From the NCBI RefSeq assembly GCF_002205635.1, contig NZ_NISJ01000004.1, forward strand, positions 62,001 to 126,000: DNA of 64,000 bases, written 5' to 3'. The translations under genes were made by a program, and so were the position numbers. Under the pieces are notes generated by a model. It was not told where the DNA came from. It saw nothing but the letters and a program-made list of their open reading frames with translations, and did not search any database. Positions 37,594 through 46,826 of the stretch are shown here, piece after piece. Every line of letters begins with the position of its first letter. Position 1 is the first letter of the stretch. This stretch comes from Sphingopyxis witflariensis (GTDB lineage Bacteria; Pseudomonadota; Alphaproteobacteria; Sphingomonadales; Sphingomonadaceae).

Positions 37594-38628
37594 TCAAAAT
37601 TGATAGGCGACGCCTGCACCCGCGAGCCACTGGTCGGCGCTGCCCGCCTCGGCGACGATCGGCGAGGCGGCGTAGCGGCCGGTCAGGCGGCCATATTGGG
37701 CGCCGCCGATCAGGACGAAGCCTTTGCGCAGATCGCCCGACAAGGCATAGGCGCCCGCGATCCCGAAGGTATATTTGCCCGCGGTCGCCTTGGTCCCGGC
37801 ACGGTCATAGACGGGCAAGCCGCTCGCGGCGCTGCCAAGCGGGTCGATGTCGTAATAATAATGGCCGAAGCCCTTGCCATAGACATTGACCGAGGCCGAG
37901 ACGCCGATGAAGGCGCGCTTCGACAGCGGGGTGCCATAGTCGATCGTTGGTGAGGCGACCCAGCTGCCGTGGCGACCCGAGATGTCCTTGAGCGCGACGA
38001 GGCGCAGCCCGATCTGGTCATAATCGCTGGTGATGACCCCCGTGTGGGTGATGCCCGCCGAGATGCCGAGTTCGACCGCGAGTTTCTTTTCGCCGAGCGC
38101 CTCGACCTGCGGATCCTTGATCCCGCCGCTGCGGTCGCCGCGCAGGCTGATGATCGGGCCGAATTTGAAATCGGTCTTTTGCCCGCGCCGCTGGCGAATC
38201 AGATCGACCTGGAAATTGGTGCCGCGGGTCGAAAAGGCATAGCCGCCGAGTCGCCCGCGCAGATAGAAAGCGGGGAGGATCGAGCGGTCGTCCGATCCAT
38301 TATAGCTGGGCGTCGTCATCACCCCGGCGGCGAGCGCAACATAGTCGCGCGCCCATTTGCGGTCGCTGTCATCCGCATCGATGCGCGCAGCGGGCAGCAG
38401 GATATTCTCGTCGATATCGCTGGTGTCCTGAACGAAGCGGGCGGGTTCGCTGTCGTCGGCGGTGATGGGGAAGCCGGGCGTTGCGGCGATCCCCTGAGGC
38501 TGCGCGGCCATCTCTTCGGCCTGTGCGGGGGAGGCGGTGGCGAGGTTGAGTGCCGCGAAGGCCAGCACGAAGCGCCAGGGGCGGAGCGAGAGGGGGGCGA
38601 AGCGGGTCAGGGTCATGCGTTTCGACAT
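37594..38628 (-). CDS. MipA/OmpV family outer-membrane protein
   Basis: A 344-residue beta-barrel protein. A signal peptide (FVLAFAALNLATASPAQAEE) is followed by a non-conserved linker. The MipA/OmpV domain includes DYVALAAGVMTTPSYNGSDD, AFYLRGRLGGYAFSTRGTNF and VELGISAGITHTGVITSDYD. The C-terminal strand is AGAGVAYQF and ends in Phe. Some family members scaffold murein synthesis or act as outer-membrane proteins of unknown ligand. No partner genes are adjacent. Confidence 0.92.
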   Translation of the reverse strand: MSKRMTLTRFAPLSLRPWRFVLAFAALNLATASPAQAEEMAAQPQGIAATPGFPITADDSEPARFVQDTSDIDENILLPAARIDADDSDRKWARDYVALAAGVMTTPSYNGSDDRSILPAFYLRGRLGGYAFSTRGTNFQVDLIRQRRGQKTDFKFGPIISLRGDRSGGIKDPQVEALGEKKLAVELGISAGITHTGVITSDYDQIGLRLVALKDISGRHGSWVASPTIDYGTPLSKRAFIGVSASVNVYGKGFGHYYYDIDPLGSAASGLPVYDRAGTKATAGKYTFGIAGAYALSGDLRKGFVLIGGAQYGRLTGRYAASPIVAEAGSADQWLAGAGVAYQF

Positions 38629-38769
38629 TCCTGCGAGCCGACCCCCTTGTTCACAGGTGTAAGAGATTGACGGGACAATGCAAAGGCTTCGTCTTGCGGG
38701 CGGGCGCGTTTGGCTTCATCACGCTTTGATGCACCAATTTCCTGTTTCTTGCTTCGCGGGTCCGGCGGC

Positions 38770-39018
38770 ATGAGTCGCGCACCACGTTTTGCCGGTTATG
38801 CGCTGATGGCGCTCGCGGCCTTGCTTGCGCTTGCGTCGCGGCGCGGGCTCATCGATGGCATTGGCCCCTTTCCGGTCGCGGCGATCGCGCTGCTGGTCGG
38901 GATGATAGGGGTTATGATCGTGTTCACAGACCTGATGGTGCGCGGCCTCTATGCACAGGTCGGGGCGGCGAAGGATGCGCCGCCCGTTGAGGAGAAACGA
39001 AGCGATGACGAAGAATAA
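38770..39018 (+). CDS. Small two-helix membrane protein
   Basis: An 82-residue protein with two predicted membrane helices (GYALMALAALLALASRRGLI and FPVAAIALLVGMIGVMIVFT) and a charged C-terminal tail (EEKRSDDEE). No family recognised. The stop overlaps the start of the next gene by 14 bases, so the two are probably one operon with dxs downstream. Confidence 0.65.
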   Translation: MSRAPRFAGYALMALAALLALASRRGLIDGIGPFPVAAIALLVGMIGVMIVFTDLMVRGLYAQVGAAKDAPPVEEKRSDDEE

Positions 39019-39580
39019 TGCCCGGTTGGGCGGGGCGCTTGCGGCGATGCTGTGCGTTCTGGCGCCGGTGGGGGGCGCGGCCGCCGAAGATGCCGTGAGC
39101 GAGAGCGACCGCTTCTTTCTGGATGAAGCCGCGGCCGCGTGCCGCAGCGGCGACTTTCCGGCCTTTCTCTGGCCTTTCGCCAACAGTCGGCTGGTGCGCG
39201 AGCGTTATACGGCGCCTGCCGTCGGTTCGGGTGTGGAGGGGAGCGCGCGCGAGGTGCCGGCGAACCGCTATCTGGCTGCCGATGATTTTCCCGTCGTGAT
39301 GATCGATTACAGCTATGTCACCGGTGCGTCGGCGCGTCGGTTCGATGCGCCGGGTGGCGGCGATCCCGGCCAGCTTGTCACTGTGCAGGTGGAATTCAAC
39401 ACGGCGTCGACGGGAACCGAACGCGTCGACTGGGTTCCGGGGCGTTTCGAGCCCGGCGAGGGCGACGGGCCGGGGACGCTGATCGAAAAGACTGGGCCCG
39501 GCGGCTATTTGATCTTTCGTCCCACGGCCGATTGCTGGCAGTTGACCGACGATATCCGAAATCCGGCGCGCGCGCGCTGA
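39005..39580 (+). CDS. Secreted hypothetical protein
   Basis: A 191-residue protein with a signal peptide (LGGALAAMLCVLAPVGGAAAEDA). The mature region contains a DEAAAACRSGDFPAFLWPFAN segment and a C-terminal TADCWQLTDDIRNPARAR, giving one possible disulfide. I do not recognise a family. ATG 39005 lies inside the preceding gene, an overlap that suggests translational coupling. dxs follows 57 bases after the stop. Confidence 0.7.
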   Translation: MTKNNARLGGALAAMLCVLAPVGGAAAEDAVSESDRFFLDEAAAACRSGDFPAFLWPFANSRLVRERYTAPAVGSGVEGSAREVPANRYLAADDFPVVMIDYSYVTGASARRFDAPGGGDPGQLVTVQVEFNTASTGTERVDWVPGRFEPGEGDGPGTLIEKTGPGGYLIFRPTADCWQLTDDIRNPARAR

Positions 39581-39637
39581 CCGGCGTGCACCGCCTTTTC
39601 GTTCGACAGCTTCGGCGCTTATCTTTATGACCGCGGG

Positions 39638-41566
39638 ATGACCGAACGTCCGCATACGCCGCTGCTCGACACGGTGGATGTCCCCGCCGACCTCCGCAAG
39701 CTGAAGCCCGAACAACTCCGCCAGTTCGCCGACGAACTGCGCGCCGAGATGATTTCTGCCGTCGGGACGACGGGCGGGCATCTGGGCAGCGGGCTGGGGG
39801 TGGTCGAATTGACCGTCGCGATCCATTATGTTTTCGATACCCCGCGCGACAAGCTGGTGTGGGACGTCGGGCACCAATGCTATCCGCACAAGATCGTCAC
39901 CGGGCGCCGCGACCGCATCCGAACGCTGCGCGCCAGTGGCGGCCTGTCGGGTTTCACCAAGCGCAGCGAGAGCGAATATGACCCGTTCGGGGCGGCGCAT
40001 AGCTCCACCTCGATCAGCGCCGCGCTGGGCTTTGCGATCGCCAACCAGCTGAAGGACGAACCCGGCCGCGCGATCGCGGTGATCGGCGACGGGTCGATGT
40101 CGGCGGGCATGGCCTATGAGGCGATGAACAATGCCAAGGCGGCGGGCAATCGCCTGATCGTCATCCTCAACGACAATGACATGTCGATCGCCCCGCCGGT
40201 GGGAGGACTTTCGGCCTATCTCGCCAAGCTGGTGTCGTCGCGGCCGTTCCTGGAATTGCGCGAGATCGCACGGCGCTTTGCGCGCAAGCTGCCCGAACCG
40301 CTGCACAAGGCGGCGCGCAAGACCGATGAATTTGCGCGTGGCATGGCGATGGGCGGGACGCTCTTCGAGGAGCTGGGCTTTTATTATGTCGGGCCGATCG
40401 ATGGCCATAATCTCGAGCATCTGATCCCGATTCTCGAGAATGTCCGCGATAGCGACCATGGCCCGGTGCTGATCCATGCGGTGACCAAAAAAGGGCATGG
40501 CTATGCTCCCGCCGAGGCGGCCGCCGATAAATATCATGGCGTCCAGAAATTCGATGTGATCACTGGCGAGCAGGCCAAAGCGCCGCCGGGACCGCCCGCC
40601 TATCAGAATGTCTTCGGCGAAACGCTGGCGAAACTGGCTGACACCGACAAGCGAATCGTCGCGATCACCGCCGCGATGCCGTCGGGCACCGGGGTCGACA
40701 AATTCGCGAAAGCGCATCCGACGCGGACCTTTGACGTCGGGATTGCCGAACAGCATGCGGTGACCTTTGCCGCCGGGCTCGCGGCGCAGGGAATGCGGCC
40801 GTTCGCTGCGATTTATTCGACCTTCCTCCAGCGCGCCTATGATCAGGTCGTCCATGATGTGGCGATCCAGAATCTGCCGGTGCGCTTTGCGATCGACCGC
40901 GCCGGGCTGGTCGGCGCCGACGGATCGACCCACGCCGGGTCGTTCGACGTCACTTATCTCGCGACGCTGCCGAACATGGTGGTGATGGCGGCGGCCGACG
41001 AAGCCGAACTCGTCCATATGACCTACACCGCCGCCGAATATGACGATGGCCCGATTGCGTTCCGTTACCCGCGCGGCAATGGCACCGGGGTCGCGCTGCC
41101 CGCGGTTCCCGAGAAGCTGGAAATCGGCAAGGGCCGTGTGGTGCGGCAGGGCAAGGCGGTCGCGATCCTGTCGCTCGGCACAAGGCTCGCCGAGGCATTG
41201 AAGGCCGCCGACACGCTGGAAGCACGCGGGCTGTCGACGAGCGTGATCGATTTGCGCTTCGCCAAGCCGCTCGACGAGGAGCTGATCCGCAAGACGCTCG
41301 CTAATCACGAGGTGTGCGTGACGGTCGAGGAAGGCAGCATCGGCGGGCTCGGCGCGCATGTGCTGACGCTGGCGAGCGACGAAGGGCTGATCGATGCGGG
41401 GCTGAAGCTGCGCACGATGCGTCTGCCCGACGTGTTTCAGGACCAGGATTCGCCGCAGGTGCAATATGACGCAGCGGGGCTCAACGCGCCGCAGATCGTC
41501 GATACGGTGCTGAAAGCGCTGCGCCACAATAGCGCGGGCGTCGAAGAGGCGGGCGCGCGGGCCTAG
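39638..41566 (+). CDS. dxs: 1-deoxy-D-xylulose-5-phosphate synthase
   Basis: A 642-residue thiamine-diphosphate enzyme that condenses pyruvate and glyceraldehyde 3-phosphate, the first step of the MEP isoprenoid pathway. The ThDP motif is [20 protein letters not shown]. The N-terminal part has [20 protein letters not shown] and [18 protein letters not shown]. The transketolase pyrimidine domain has [20 protein letters not shown]. Length matches the family. Carotenoid and ubiquinone synthesis depend on it. It uses the cofactor whose synthesis gene, thiC, lies 6 kb away. Confidence 0.98.
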   Translation: MTERPHTPLLDTVDVPADLRKLKPEQLRQFADELRAEMISAVGTTGGHLGSGLGVVELTVAIHYVFDTPRDKLVWDVGHQCYPHKIVTGRRDRIRTLRASGGLSGFTKRSESEYDPFGAAHSSTSISAALGFAIANQLKDEPGRAIAVIGDGSMSAGMAYEAMNNAKAAGNRLIVILNDNDMSIAPPVGGLSAYLAKLVSSRPFLELREIARRFARKLPEPLHKAARKTDEFARGMAMGGTLFEELGFYYVGPIDGHNLEHLIPILENVRDSDHGPVLIHAVTKKGHGYAPAEAAADKYHGVQKFDVITGEQAKAPPGPPAYQNVFGETLAKLADTDKRIVAITAAMPSGTGVDKFAKAHPTRTFDVGIAEQHAVTFAAGLAAQGMRPFAAIYSTFLQRAYDQVVHDVAIQNLPVRFAIDRAGLVGADGSTHAGSFDVTYLATLPNMVVMAAADEAELVHMTYTAAEYDDGPIAFRYPRGNGTGVALPAVPEKLEIGKGRVVRQGKAVAILSLGTRLAEALKAADTLEARGLSTSVIDLRFAKPLDEELIRKTLANHEVCVTVEEGSIGGLGAHVLTLASDEGLIDAGLKLRTMRLPDVFQDQDSPQVQYDAAGLNAPQIVDTVLKALRHNSAGVEEAGARA

Positions 41567-41597
41567 TCCGAAGACCGCAGGGGGATCGGGGCGCGGT

Positions 41598-42266
41598 ATG
41601 GATTTCCTGAAACTCATCCAGTCGCTCGACGAGCTGCTTTACGAGATCATGTCATGGCTGGTCTTCTATCCGGTCACGCTGTGGCGGACGCTGACACGGC
41701 CGCTGAAGATGATGGATTATTCGGAGGCCGAACTCGGCGATGCCGCTGACCGGCAATATACTGACACGCTGTCGCCGCCCCTGTTCCTGATGCTGACGCT
41801 GGTGATCGGTCACGGGATCGAGCTGTCGACGGTGGGCGAAAGCGCCATGGTGACCGACCGGACGGGGCTGAGCGGGTTGATCAGCGACGATTCGAGCCTG
41901 ATCCTGCTGCGCGTCGCCTTTTTCAGCATTTTCCCGCTGATGATGGCGGCGCGGCTGGTGCTGGCGCGGCACGTCAAACTCGACCGCAATACGCTCAAAG
42001 CGCCCTTCTATAGCCAATGCTATGCGACCGCGCCCTTTGCCATGATGGTCACCGGCGCGTCGATCCTGATGCGAATGACCGCGACCGAGGCGATGCTGGC
42101 GGGTTTCGCGCTGCTGATCTTTGCGCTGCTGTGGTTCGGCAGTTTGCAGATATTGTGGTTCGCGCAGCATATGCGATCGGGCCACTGGCGCGCCTTTGGC
42201 CATGCCTCGCGCGCGATGGTCGAGGCGCTGGCCCTGTTCGCGACGGTGTCGTTGCTGTTCGGCTGA
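41598..42266 (+). CDS. Hypothetical inner-membrane protein
   Basis: A 222-residue protein with about five membrane helices. Examples are SWLVFYPVTLWRTLTRPLKM near the N-terminus, PPLFLMLTLVIGHGIELSTV, LLRVAFFSIFPLMMAARLVL and LAGFALLIFALLWFGSLQIL. It somewhat resembles Yip1/permease-like membrane proteins. It lies 31 bases after dxs on the same strand, and a terminator hairpin follows, so it probably ends the dxs transcript. Confidence 0.75.
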   Translation: MDFLKLIQSLDELLYEIMSWLVFYPVTLWRTLTRPLKMMDYSEAELGDAADRQYTDTLSPPLFLMLTLVIGHGIELSTVGESAMVTDRTGLSGLISDDSSLILLRVAFFSIFPLMMAARLVLARHVKLDRNTLKAPFYSQCYATAPFAMMVTGASILMRMTATEAMLAGFALLIFALLWFGSLQILWFAQHMRSGHWRAFGHASRAMVEALALFATVSLLFG

Positions 42267-42280
42267 GCCCAAAAGAAAAC

Positions 42281-42301
42281 GGCCCGGGATCGCCGGGCCG
42301 T
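42281..42301. terminator. Hairpin between convergent genes
   Basis: CGGCCCGG-GATCG-CCGGGCCG has an 8-bp GC stem. It is preceded by AAAAGAAAA, which gives a T-rich tail on the reverse strand for the DUF3035 gene; the tail on the + strand is weak. It probably ends transcription from both sides. Confidence 0.6.
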
Positions 42302-42327
42302 CGTCTCGCTATTGATCGTATGGAGGC

Positions 42328-42747
42328 TTAGGCCCCCGGGATTGCCGAGGAGGCGTCGCGGCCGTCGCCTTCGGGGGCGGCGAGGATGTCGCGGACGACG
42401 AGGCCCTTGTCGACGACCTGCGTGTTGGGGCTGCCGACCTGGCTGCGGATGCCGGGGTCGGCGCGCGTGCCATCGGCGCTGCCGATCACTGCGGCTTCGC
42501 TGGCGCTGCGCGGGGCGGGGCCGCCGAACAGGGCGCGCAGCGTCTGCTCCGCGGTCGATTCGCCGCCGGGACGCGCCGCGCCGGGGGCGGGCGGGGTGAG
42601 CGAATAATCGGGCGGCACGACGAGCGGCGCCTGGCGCGACACCATCATTTCATCGGGGCGGTCGCGGCTGAACAGGCTGTTCGACCCGCAGGCCGACAGG
42701 GTTGAAGCGGCAATCGTGGCGGCAAGGATGGCGGTGGTCCGGTTCAC
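42328..42747 (-). CDS. DUF3035 lipoprotein
   Basis: A 139-residue lipoprotein starting at GTG 42747. The signal ATIAASTLSACGSN has its lipobox Cys near residue 20. The mature part has the DUF3035 core RPDEMMVSRQAPLVVPPDYS, then LTPPAPGAARPG. DUF3035 includes BamF-like alphaproteobacterial outer-membrane assembly subunits, so a role in BAM is possible. It is downstream of lspA in the ileS unit, the arrangement usual in sphingomonads. Confidence 0.85.
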   Translation of the reverse strand: MNRTTAILAATIAASTLSACGSNSLFSRDRPDEMMVSRQAPLVVPPDYSLTPPAPGAARPGGESTAEQTLRALFGGPAPRSASEAAVIGSADGTRADPGIRSQVGSPNTQVVDKGLVVRDILAAPEGDGRDASSAIPGA

Positions 42748-42772
42748 TTGAAATATACTCCTATGCGCCCCG

Positions 42773-43294
42773 TTAATCGGCGGACGGCTGGCCGTCCGTG
42801 GTTGCGGCCTTTTCGCCCAAGAGCAGCGCGCGCGCAACCAGCAAAAGCACGCCGATGGTGATGCACGCATCGGCGACGTTGAAAATCAGAAAGGGACGGA
42901 AATCGCCGAAATGCAGGTCGGCGAAATCGACGACAAAGCCGTGGCGGACGCGATCGACGATATTGCCGAGCGCACCGCCGAGGATCATCGCGAGCGCGAT
43001 CACGTCGCCCTTCGCCTTTTCGCGCGTCATCCAGAAGGCGACGGCGGCGGCGACCGCAGCGGTGACCGCGACGAGCGTCCAGCGCGTGGTGTCGTTGCAG
43101 GCCGAGAACATCGACAGCGAAATGCCGCAATTTTCAGCCCAGGTCAGGTTGAAGAAAGAGACAATCTCGATCGTCCGCTGGGGCTCGAGCGATAGCGGAA
43201 CGATGACGATCCACTTGCTGACCTGATCGAGCAGGAAGGCGAAGGCCGCGATCAACAGGCCGAAGCCCAGATAGGGGGAGCGGGTGCGGGTCAT
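42773..43294 (-). CDS. lspA: Lipoprotein signal peptidase (signal peptidase II)
   Basis: A 173-residue inner-membrane aspartyl protease that cleaves prolipoproteins after lipid attachment. Catalytic Asp residues are in GALGNIVDRVRHGFVVDF and FNVADACITIGV. FNLTWAENCGISLSMFS is the conserved periplasmic loop region. Four membrane helices. ATG 43294 overlaps the ileS stop (ATGA). Its product processes the DUF3035 lipoprotein encoded next. Confidence 0.96.
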   Translation of the reverse strand: MTRTRSPYLGFGLLIAAFAFLLDQVSKWIVIVPLSLEPQRTIEIVSFFNLTWAENCGISLSMFSACNDTTRWTLVAVTAAVAAAVAFWMTREKAKGDVIALAMILGGALGNIVDRVRHGFVVDFADLHFGDFRPFLIFNVADACITIGVLLLVARALLLGEKAATTDGQPSAD

Positions 43295-46200
43295 CAGGCG
43301 TCCAATACCGTGTCGCAGCGATTGCACAAGCTGCCGTCGGACTCGACCTCGGGCAGGTGGCGCCAGCAGCGGCCGCATTTGTGGTTTTCGGTGCGGGTGA
43401 CGGTCAGCGCATCGCCCGCGCGGGCGACCGAGACGATGAAGATTTCTTCAAGCGCCGCTGGATCGAGCGTCGGATCGGGAATCGTGACCTCGGCCTCGAG
43501 GCTCGACCGGATCGTCTTTTCGCGGCGATAGGGTTCAATCGCCTCGGTCACCGCTTCGCGCTGGGTGCGCACGCCAGCCCATTTGGTCGCGAGCGTGGCG
43601 TCGTTCCATACGGCGTCGACGGTAGGCCATTCGAGCAAATGCACGCTGCCCGCTTCGGGATAGCGCGTGCCCCACACCTCTTCGCTGGTGAACACCAGCA
43701 CCGGCGCGGCGTAGCGGACGAGCGCGTGGAACAGGATGTCGAGCACGCTGCGATACGCGCGGCGGGTGTCGGTGCCGAGCGGTGCGGCGGGGCCGAGGTC
43801 GCAGTAGAGGACGTCCTTGCGGATGTCGAAATAGAAGGCCGAGAGGTCTTCGTTGCAGAAATCGGCGAGCAGGCGCGTGTAGCTGTTGAAGTCGAAATCA
43901 TCGACCGCCTGCGCCATCTTTGTGTCGAGGTCGGCGAGCAGCGAGAGCATATAACGCTCCAGCTCGGGCATCGCGGCGACGTCGGTGACGCGTTCTTCTT
44001 CGCTGAACCCGTCGAGCGCGCCGAGCAGGTAGCGGAAGGTGTTGCGCAGCTTGCGATACTGGTCGGCGACGCCCTTCAGGATCTCGTCGCCGATGCGGTG
44101 ATCTTCGGTGAAATCGACGCTCAGCGCCCACAGGCGGATGATGTCGGCGCCGTTGGTCTGCATCACCTTGACGGGATCGGTCGTGTTGCCGACCGACTTG
44201 GATTGCTTGAGACCCTTGCTGTCCATCGTGAAGCCGTGCGTCAGCACCGCCTTGTACGGCGCCTGTCCGCGCGTGCCGCACGACTCGAGCAAGGACGACT
44301 GGAACCAGCCGCGATGCTGATCGCTGCCTTCCAGATAAAGATCGGCGCTGTGGGTGCCGCCGTCGTGGCGGACGAGCGCGGGCCAGCGGCCGCTTTCGAG
44401 GACGAAAGCGTGGGTGCAGCCCGAATCGAACCAGACGTCGAGAATGTCGACGATGCGCTCGTAATCGGCGGCGTCATAGGCCTCGCCCAGATATTCCTGC
44501 GCGCGCGCGTCGCTCCATGCGTCGACACCGCCTGCCTTCACCGCCGCGACGATGCGGTCGTTGACGGCGGGGTCGTTGAGATAGACGCCGGTCTTGCGGT
44601 CGACGAAGAGCGTGATCGGCACGCCCCAGGCGCGCTGGCGCGACAGCACCCAGTCGGGGCGGTCCTTGACCATGCTGCTGATGCGGTTGCGGCCCTTTTC
44701 GGGGACGAAGCGCGTCTCGTCGATCGCCTGCATCGCCGCCTGACGCAGCGTCGGCGCGGCGCAGAGGTCCTCTTCGGCGGGGTTGATCGCGCCGCCCTCA
44801 TTCTCCCAGCGCTTTTCGCGCGGGGTCTTGGGCTCGATGTGCGTCATCACCTTGTCCATCGGCACGAACCATTGCGGGGTGCAGCGATAGATGACCTTTG
44901 CCTTCGAGCGCCAGCTGTGCGGATAGCTGTGCTTGTAATCGGCCGAGGCTGCAAGCAGCCCGCCGGATTCGCGCAGGTCGGTGCAGATCGGGCCGTCGGG
45001 GGCGTTGAACTTGGGATTGATCACCGATCCCTGACCGCCGAGCCAGCCCCAGTCTTCGCGATATTTGCCGTCGCCCTCGACCGCGAACACGGGGTCGATG
45101 CCGTTCGCCTTGCACAGGTCGAAATCATCCTCGCCATGGTCGGGCGACATATGGACGAGCCCGGTGCCGCTGTCGGTGGTGACGAAATCGCCCGCGAGGA
45201 AGGGACGCGGACGCGCGAAGAAGCCCCCGAGTGCGTGCATCGGGTGGCGGGCGATGGTGCCGGCGAGGTCGGCGCCTTTGAAGCGGTCTTCCGGTCCAAA
45301 ATCCAGATCGAAGTCGACGCGCGGCGAACCTACCTCACTCAAATCGATCGTCTTAAGCGCTGCATCCACTCGTGCCTTGAATGCTTCAACAAGATCTGCG
45401 GCTACCAATACGGGCCTGTCAAACCATCCATTATACAGGGGGTGAGCATGAATGATGTTCCAAGCGGACTCTGAGCCCCCCGACAAAAGGGGGCTCGCAA
45501 GAACATACTCCACCTCCGGCCCATAGGCTAAAGCCTGATTGACCGGGATCGTCCACGGGGTCGTCGTCCAGATGACCGCATGCGCGCCGATCAGCTCAGC
45601 GATTGGGCTTTCGATGATCTGGAACGCCACGTCGATCTGCGTCGAGACGATGTCCTCATATTCGATCTCGGCCTCGGCAAGCGCGGTCTTTTCGACCGGC
45701 GACCACATCACCGGCTTGGCGCCGCGATAGAGCATGTCGTTGGCGGCGAATTTGAGCAGTTCGCGCACGATAGTGGCTTCGGCCTCATAATCCATCGTCA
45801 GGTACGGATGGTCCCAGTCGCCGCCGATGCCGAGGCGCTTCAGCTGTTCGCGCTGGGTGTCGACCCAATGCTGGGCATAGGCGCGGCATTCGGCGCGGAA
45901 TTCCTCGACCGGAACCTCGTCCTTGTTGAGCTTTTTCTTGCGATACTGCTCCTCGACCTTCCACTCGATCGGCAGGCCGTGGCAGTCCCAGCCGGGGACG
46001 TAGGGCGCGTCCTTGCCCTTCAGCGTCTGGGTGCGGACGACCATGTCCTTCAGGATATGGTTGAGCGCATGGCCGATGTGCATGTCGCCATTGGCATAGG
46101 GCGGGCCGTCGTGGAGGATGAACTGGTCGCGGCCCTTGCGGCTTTCGCGAATCTGGCCTTCCAGATTGCCCTCGAGCCATTTGGCGAGAATCAGCGGTTC

Positions 46201-46299
46201 CTTCTGCGGCAGGCCGGCCTTCATCGGAAAGTCGGTCTTGGGCAGGAAGACGGTGTCGCGATAATCGCGGGTTTCGGGCGCGGGCGTGCTTTCGGTCAT
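43294..46299 (-). CDS. ileS: Isoleucyl-tRNA synthetase
   Basis: A 1001-residue class I synthetase. The HIGH motif is GDMHIGHALNHILKD. The KMSKS loop reads KQSKSVGNTTDP, a conservative variant. The C-terminal zinc finger is KCGRCWRHLPEV/LCNRCDTVL. An editing domain lies between the two halves of the catalytic fold. ATG 46299 is used for the normal N-terminus. Part of the editing domain (about 45320-45540) has unusual codons and a perfect 8-bp hairpin (45473-45496), unlike the rest. It encodes PLLSGGSESAWNIIHAHPLY, longer than usual here. Confidence 0.97.
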   Translation of the reverse strand: MTESTPAPETRDYRDTVFLPKTDFPMKAGLPQKEPLILAKWLEGNLEGQIRESRKGRDQFILHDGPPYANGDMHIGHALNHILKDMVVRTQTLKGKDAPYVPGWDCHGLPIEWKVEEQYRKKKLNKDEVPVEEFRAECRAYAQHWVDTQREQLKRLGIGGDWDHPYLTMDYEAEATIVRELLKFAANDMLYRGAKPVMWSPVEKTALAEAEIEYEDIVSTQIDVAFQIIESPIAELIGAHAVIWTTTPWTIPVNQALAYGPEVEYVLASPLLSGGSESAWNIIHAHPLYNGWFDRPVLVAADLVEAFKARVDAALKTIDLSEVGSPRVDFDLDFGPEDRFKGADLAGTIARHPMHALGGFFARPRPFLAGDFVTTDSGTGLVHMSPDHGEDDFDLCKANGIDPVFAVEGDGKYREDWGWLGGQGSVINPKFNAPDGPICTDLRESGGLLAASADYKHSYPHSWRSKAKVIYRCTPQWFVPMDKVMTHIEPKTPREKRWENEGGAINPAEEDLCAAPTLRQAAMQAIDETRFVPEKGRNRISSMVKDRPDWVLSRQRAWGVPITLFVDRKTGVYLNDPAVNDRIVAAVKAGGVDAWSDARAQEYLGEAYDAADYERIVDILDVWFDSGCTHAFVLESGRWPALVRHDGGTHSADLYLEGSDQHRGWFQSSLLESCGTRGQAPYKAVLTHGFTMDSKGLKQSKSVGNTTDPVKVMQTNGADIIRLWALSVDFTEDHRIGDEILKGVADQYRKLRNTFRYLLGALDGFSEEERVTDVAAMPELERYMLSLLADLDTKMAQAVDDFDFNSYTRLLADFCNEDLSAFYFDIRKDVLYCDLGPAAPLGTDTRRAYRSVLDILFHALVRYAAPVLVFTSEEVWGTRYPEAGSVHLLEWPTVDAVWNDATLATKWAGVRTQREAVTEAIEPYRREKTIRSSLEAEVTIPDPTLDPAALEEIFIVSVARAGDALTVTRTENHKCGRCWRHLPEVESDGSLCNRCDTVLDA
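45473..45496. repeat. Perfect hairpin inside ileS
   Basis: GAGCCCCC-CGACAAAA-GGGGGCTC has an 8-bp stem and an 8-base loop, located in the low-GC patch of the editing domain. It is translated, not a terminator of a gene end. Confidence 0.7.
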
Positions 46300-46363
46300 G
46301 GTCGCGGCGCTTAGCGTAACAGAAGGGGTTTCGTCACCTTTTATGTGGCGCAGTGCCGCCATT

Positions 46364-46435
46364 GGCCCCGGCTTTCGCCGGGGAACAAGAACCATAGTCG
46401 CACGCCAGAGTTGTTCCCCGGCGAAAGCCGGGGCC
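46364..46435. repeat. Dispersed palindromic repeat pair (CCCCGGCGAAAGCCGGGG type), copy A
   Basis: GGCCCCGGCTTTCGCCGGGG-AACAA, then 22 bases, then the exact inverse TTGTTCCCCGGCGAAAGCCGGGGCC. It lies between the ileS start and the GIY-YIG remnant. A second copy flanks the other side at 46748-46819. Confidence 0.9.
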
Positions 46436-46444
46436 CATGCGGGG

Positions 46445-46731
46445 CTAGGCAGGGTCGAAAGTGAGGTCGCGCCAGTCGGGATTAATCGCCTCGATCAACT
46501 CGATCTTCCACGCGCGTTTCCATTCCTTCATCTGGGCCTCGCGGCGGCGGGCGTCCTGAAGATCATCGAAATGCTGGTACCAGACAAGCAGTTTGCAGCC
46601 GTATTTTTGGTGAAACCTTCGATCAGGCCCTCGCGATGTTGCCAGATGCGCTGGGGCAGGTTGCTGGTGACGCCAATGTAGAGCGTGCCGTTGCGTTTAT
46701 TGGTCAGGATGTAGACGCTGCCTTGCTTCAT
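46445..46731 (-). pseudogene. GIY-YIG endonuclease (COG2827-like), frameshifted
   Basis: A small single-domain GIY-YIG nuclease. The first frame gives MKQGSVYILTNKRNGTLYIG and VTSNLPQRIWQHREGLIEGF, then shifts. In another frame the usual continuation appears (YGCKLLVWYQHFDDLQDARR, EAQMKEWKRAWKIELIEAIN, PDWRDL) and stops at 46445. One missing A in CCAAAAATACGGC accounts for it. The G-I-Y/Y-I-G region, Arg (RIWQH) and Glu (EGF, RREAQ) residues are as in the family. It lies exactly between two copies of the palindromic repeat, a recurrent arrangement for such genes. Confidence 0.8.
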
Positions 46732-46747
46732 GATCGACCGTTGTTAC

Positions 46748-46819
46748 TGGGCCCCGGCTTTCGCCGGGGAACAACAAGGTTCAATCCGGATCAGCTCCCC
46801 GGCGAAAGCCGGGGCCCAG
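46748..46819. repeat. Dispersed palindromic repeat pair, copy B
   Basis: GGGCCCCGGCTTTCGCCGGG-GAACAA and its inverse CTCCCCGGCGAAAGCCGGGG, followed by CCC. Same type as copy A at 46364 and on the other side of the GIY-YIG frame. Confidence 0.9.
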
Positions 46820-46826
46820 GCGCTGG

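Noticed and set aside
38924..41617. 897-codon open frame antisense to dxs and its upstream gene
   Set aside because: dxs is unmistakable on the + strand. The antisense protein is Arg/His-rich and unlike any family.
43357..45474. 705-codon open frame antisense to ileS
   Set aside because: Shadow of ileS, without domains or a ribosome binding site.
46364..46819. Flanking palindromes considered as two ordinary terminators
   Set aside because: Stems are long and paired as inverted units, lack T tracts, and occur in several intergenic places regardless of gene orientation. Repeats are the better explanation.
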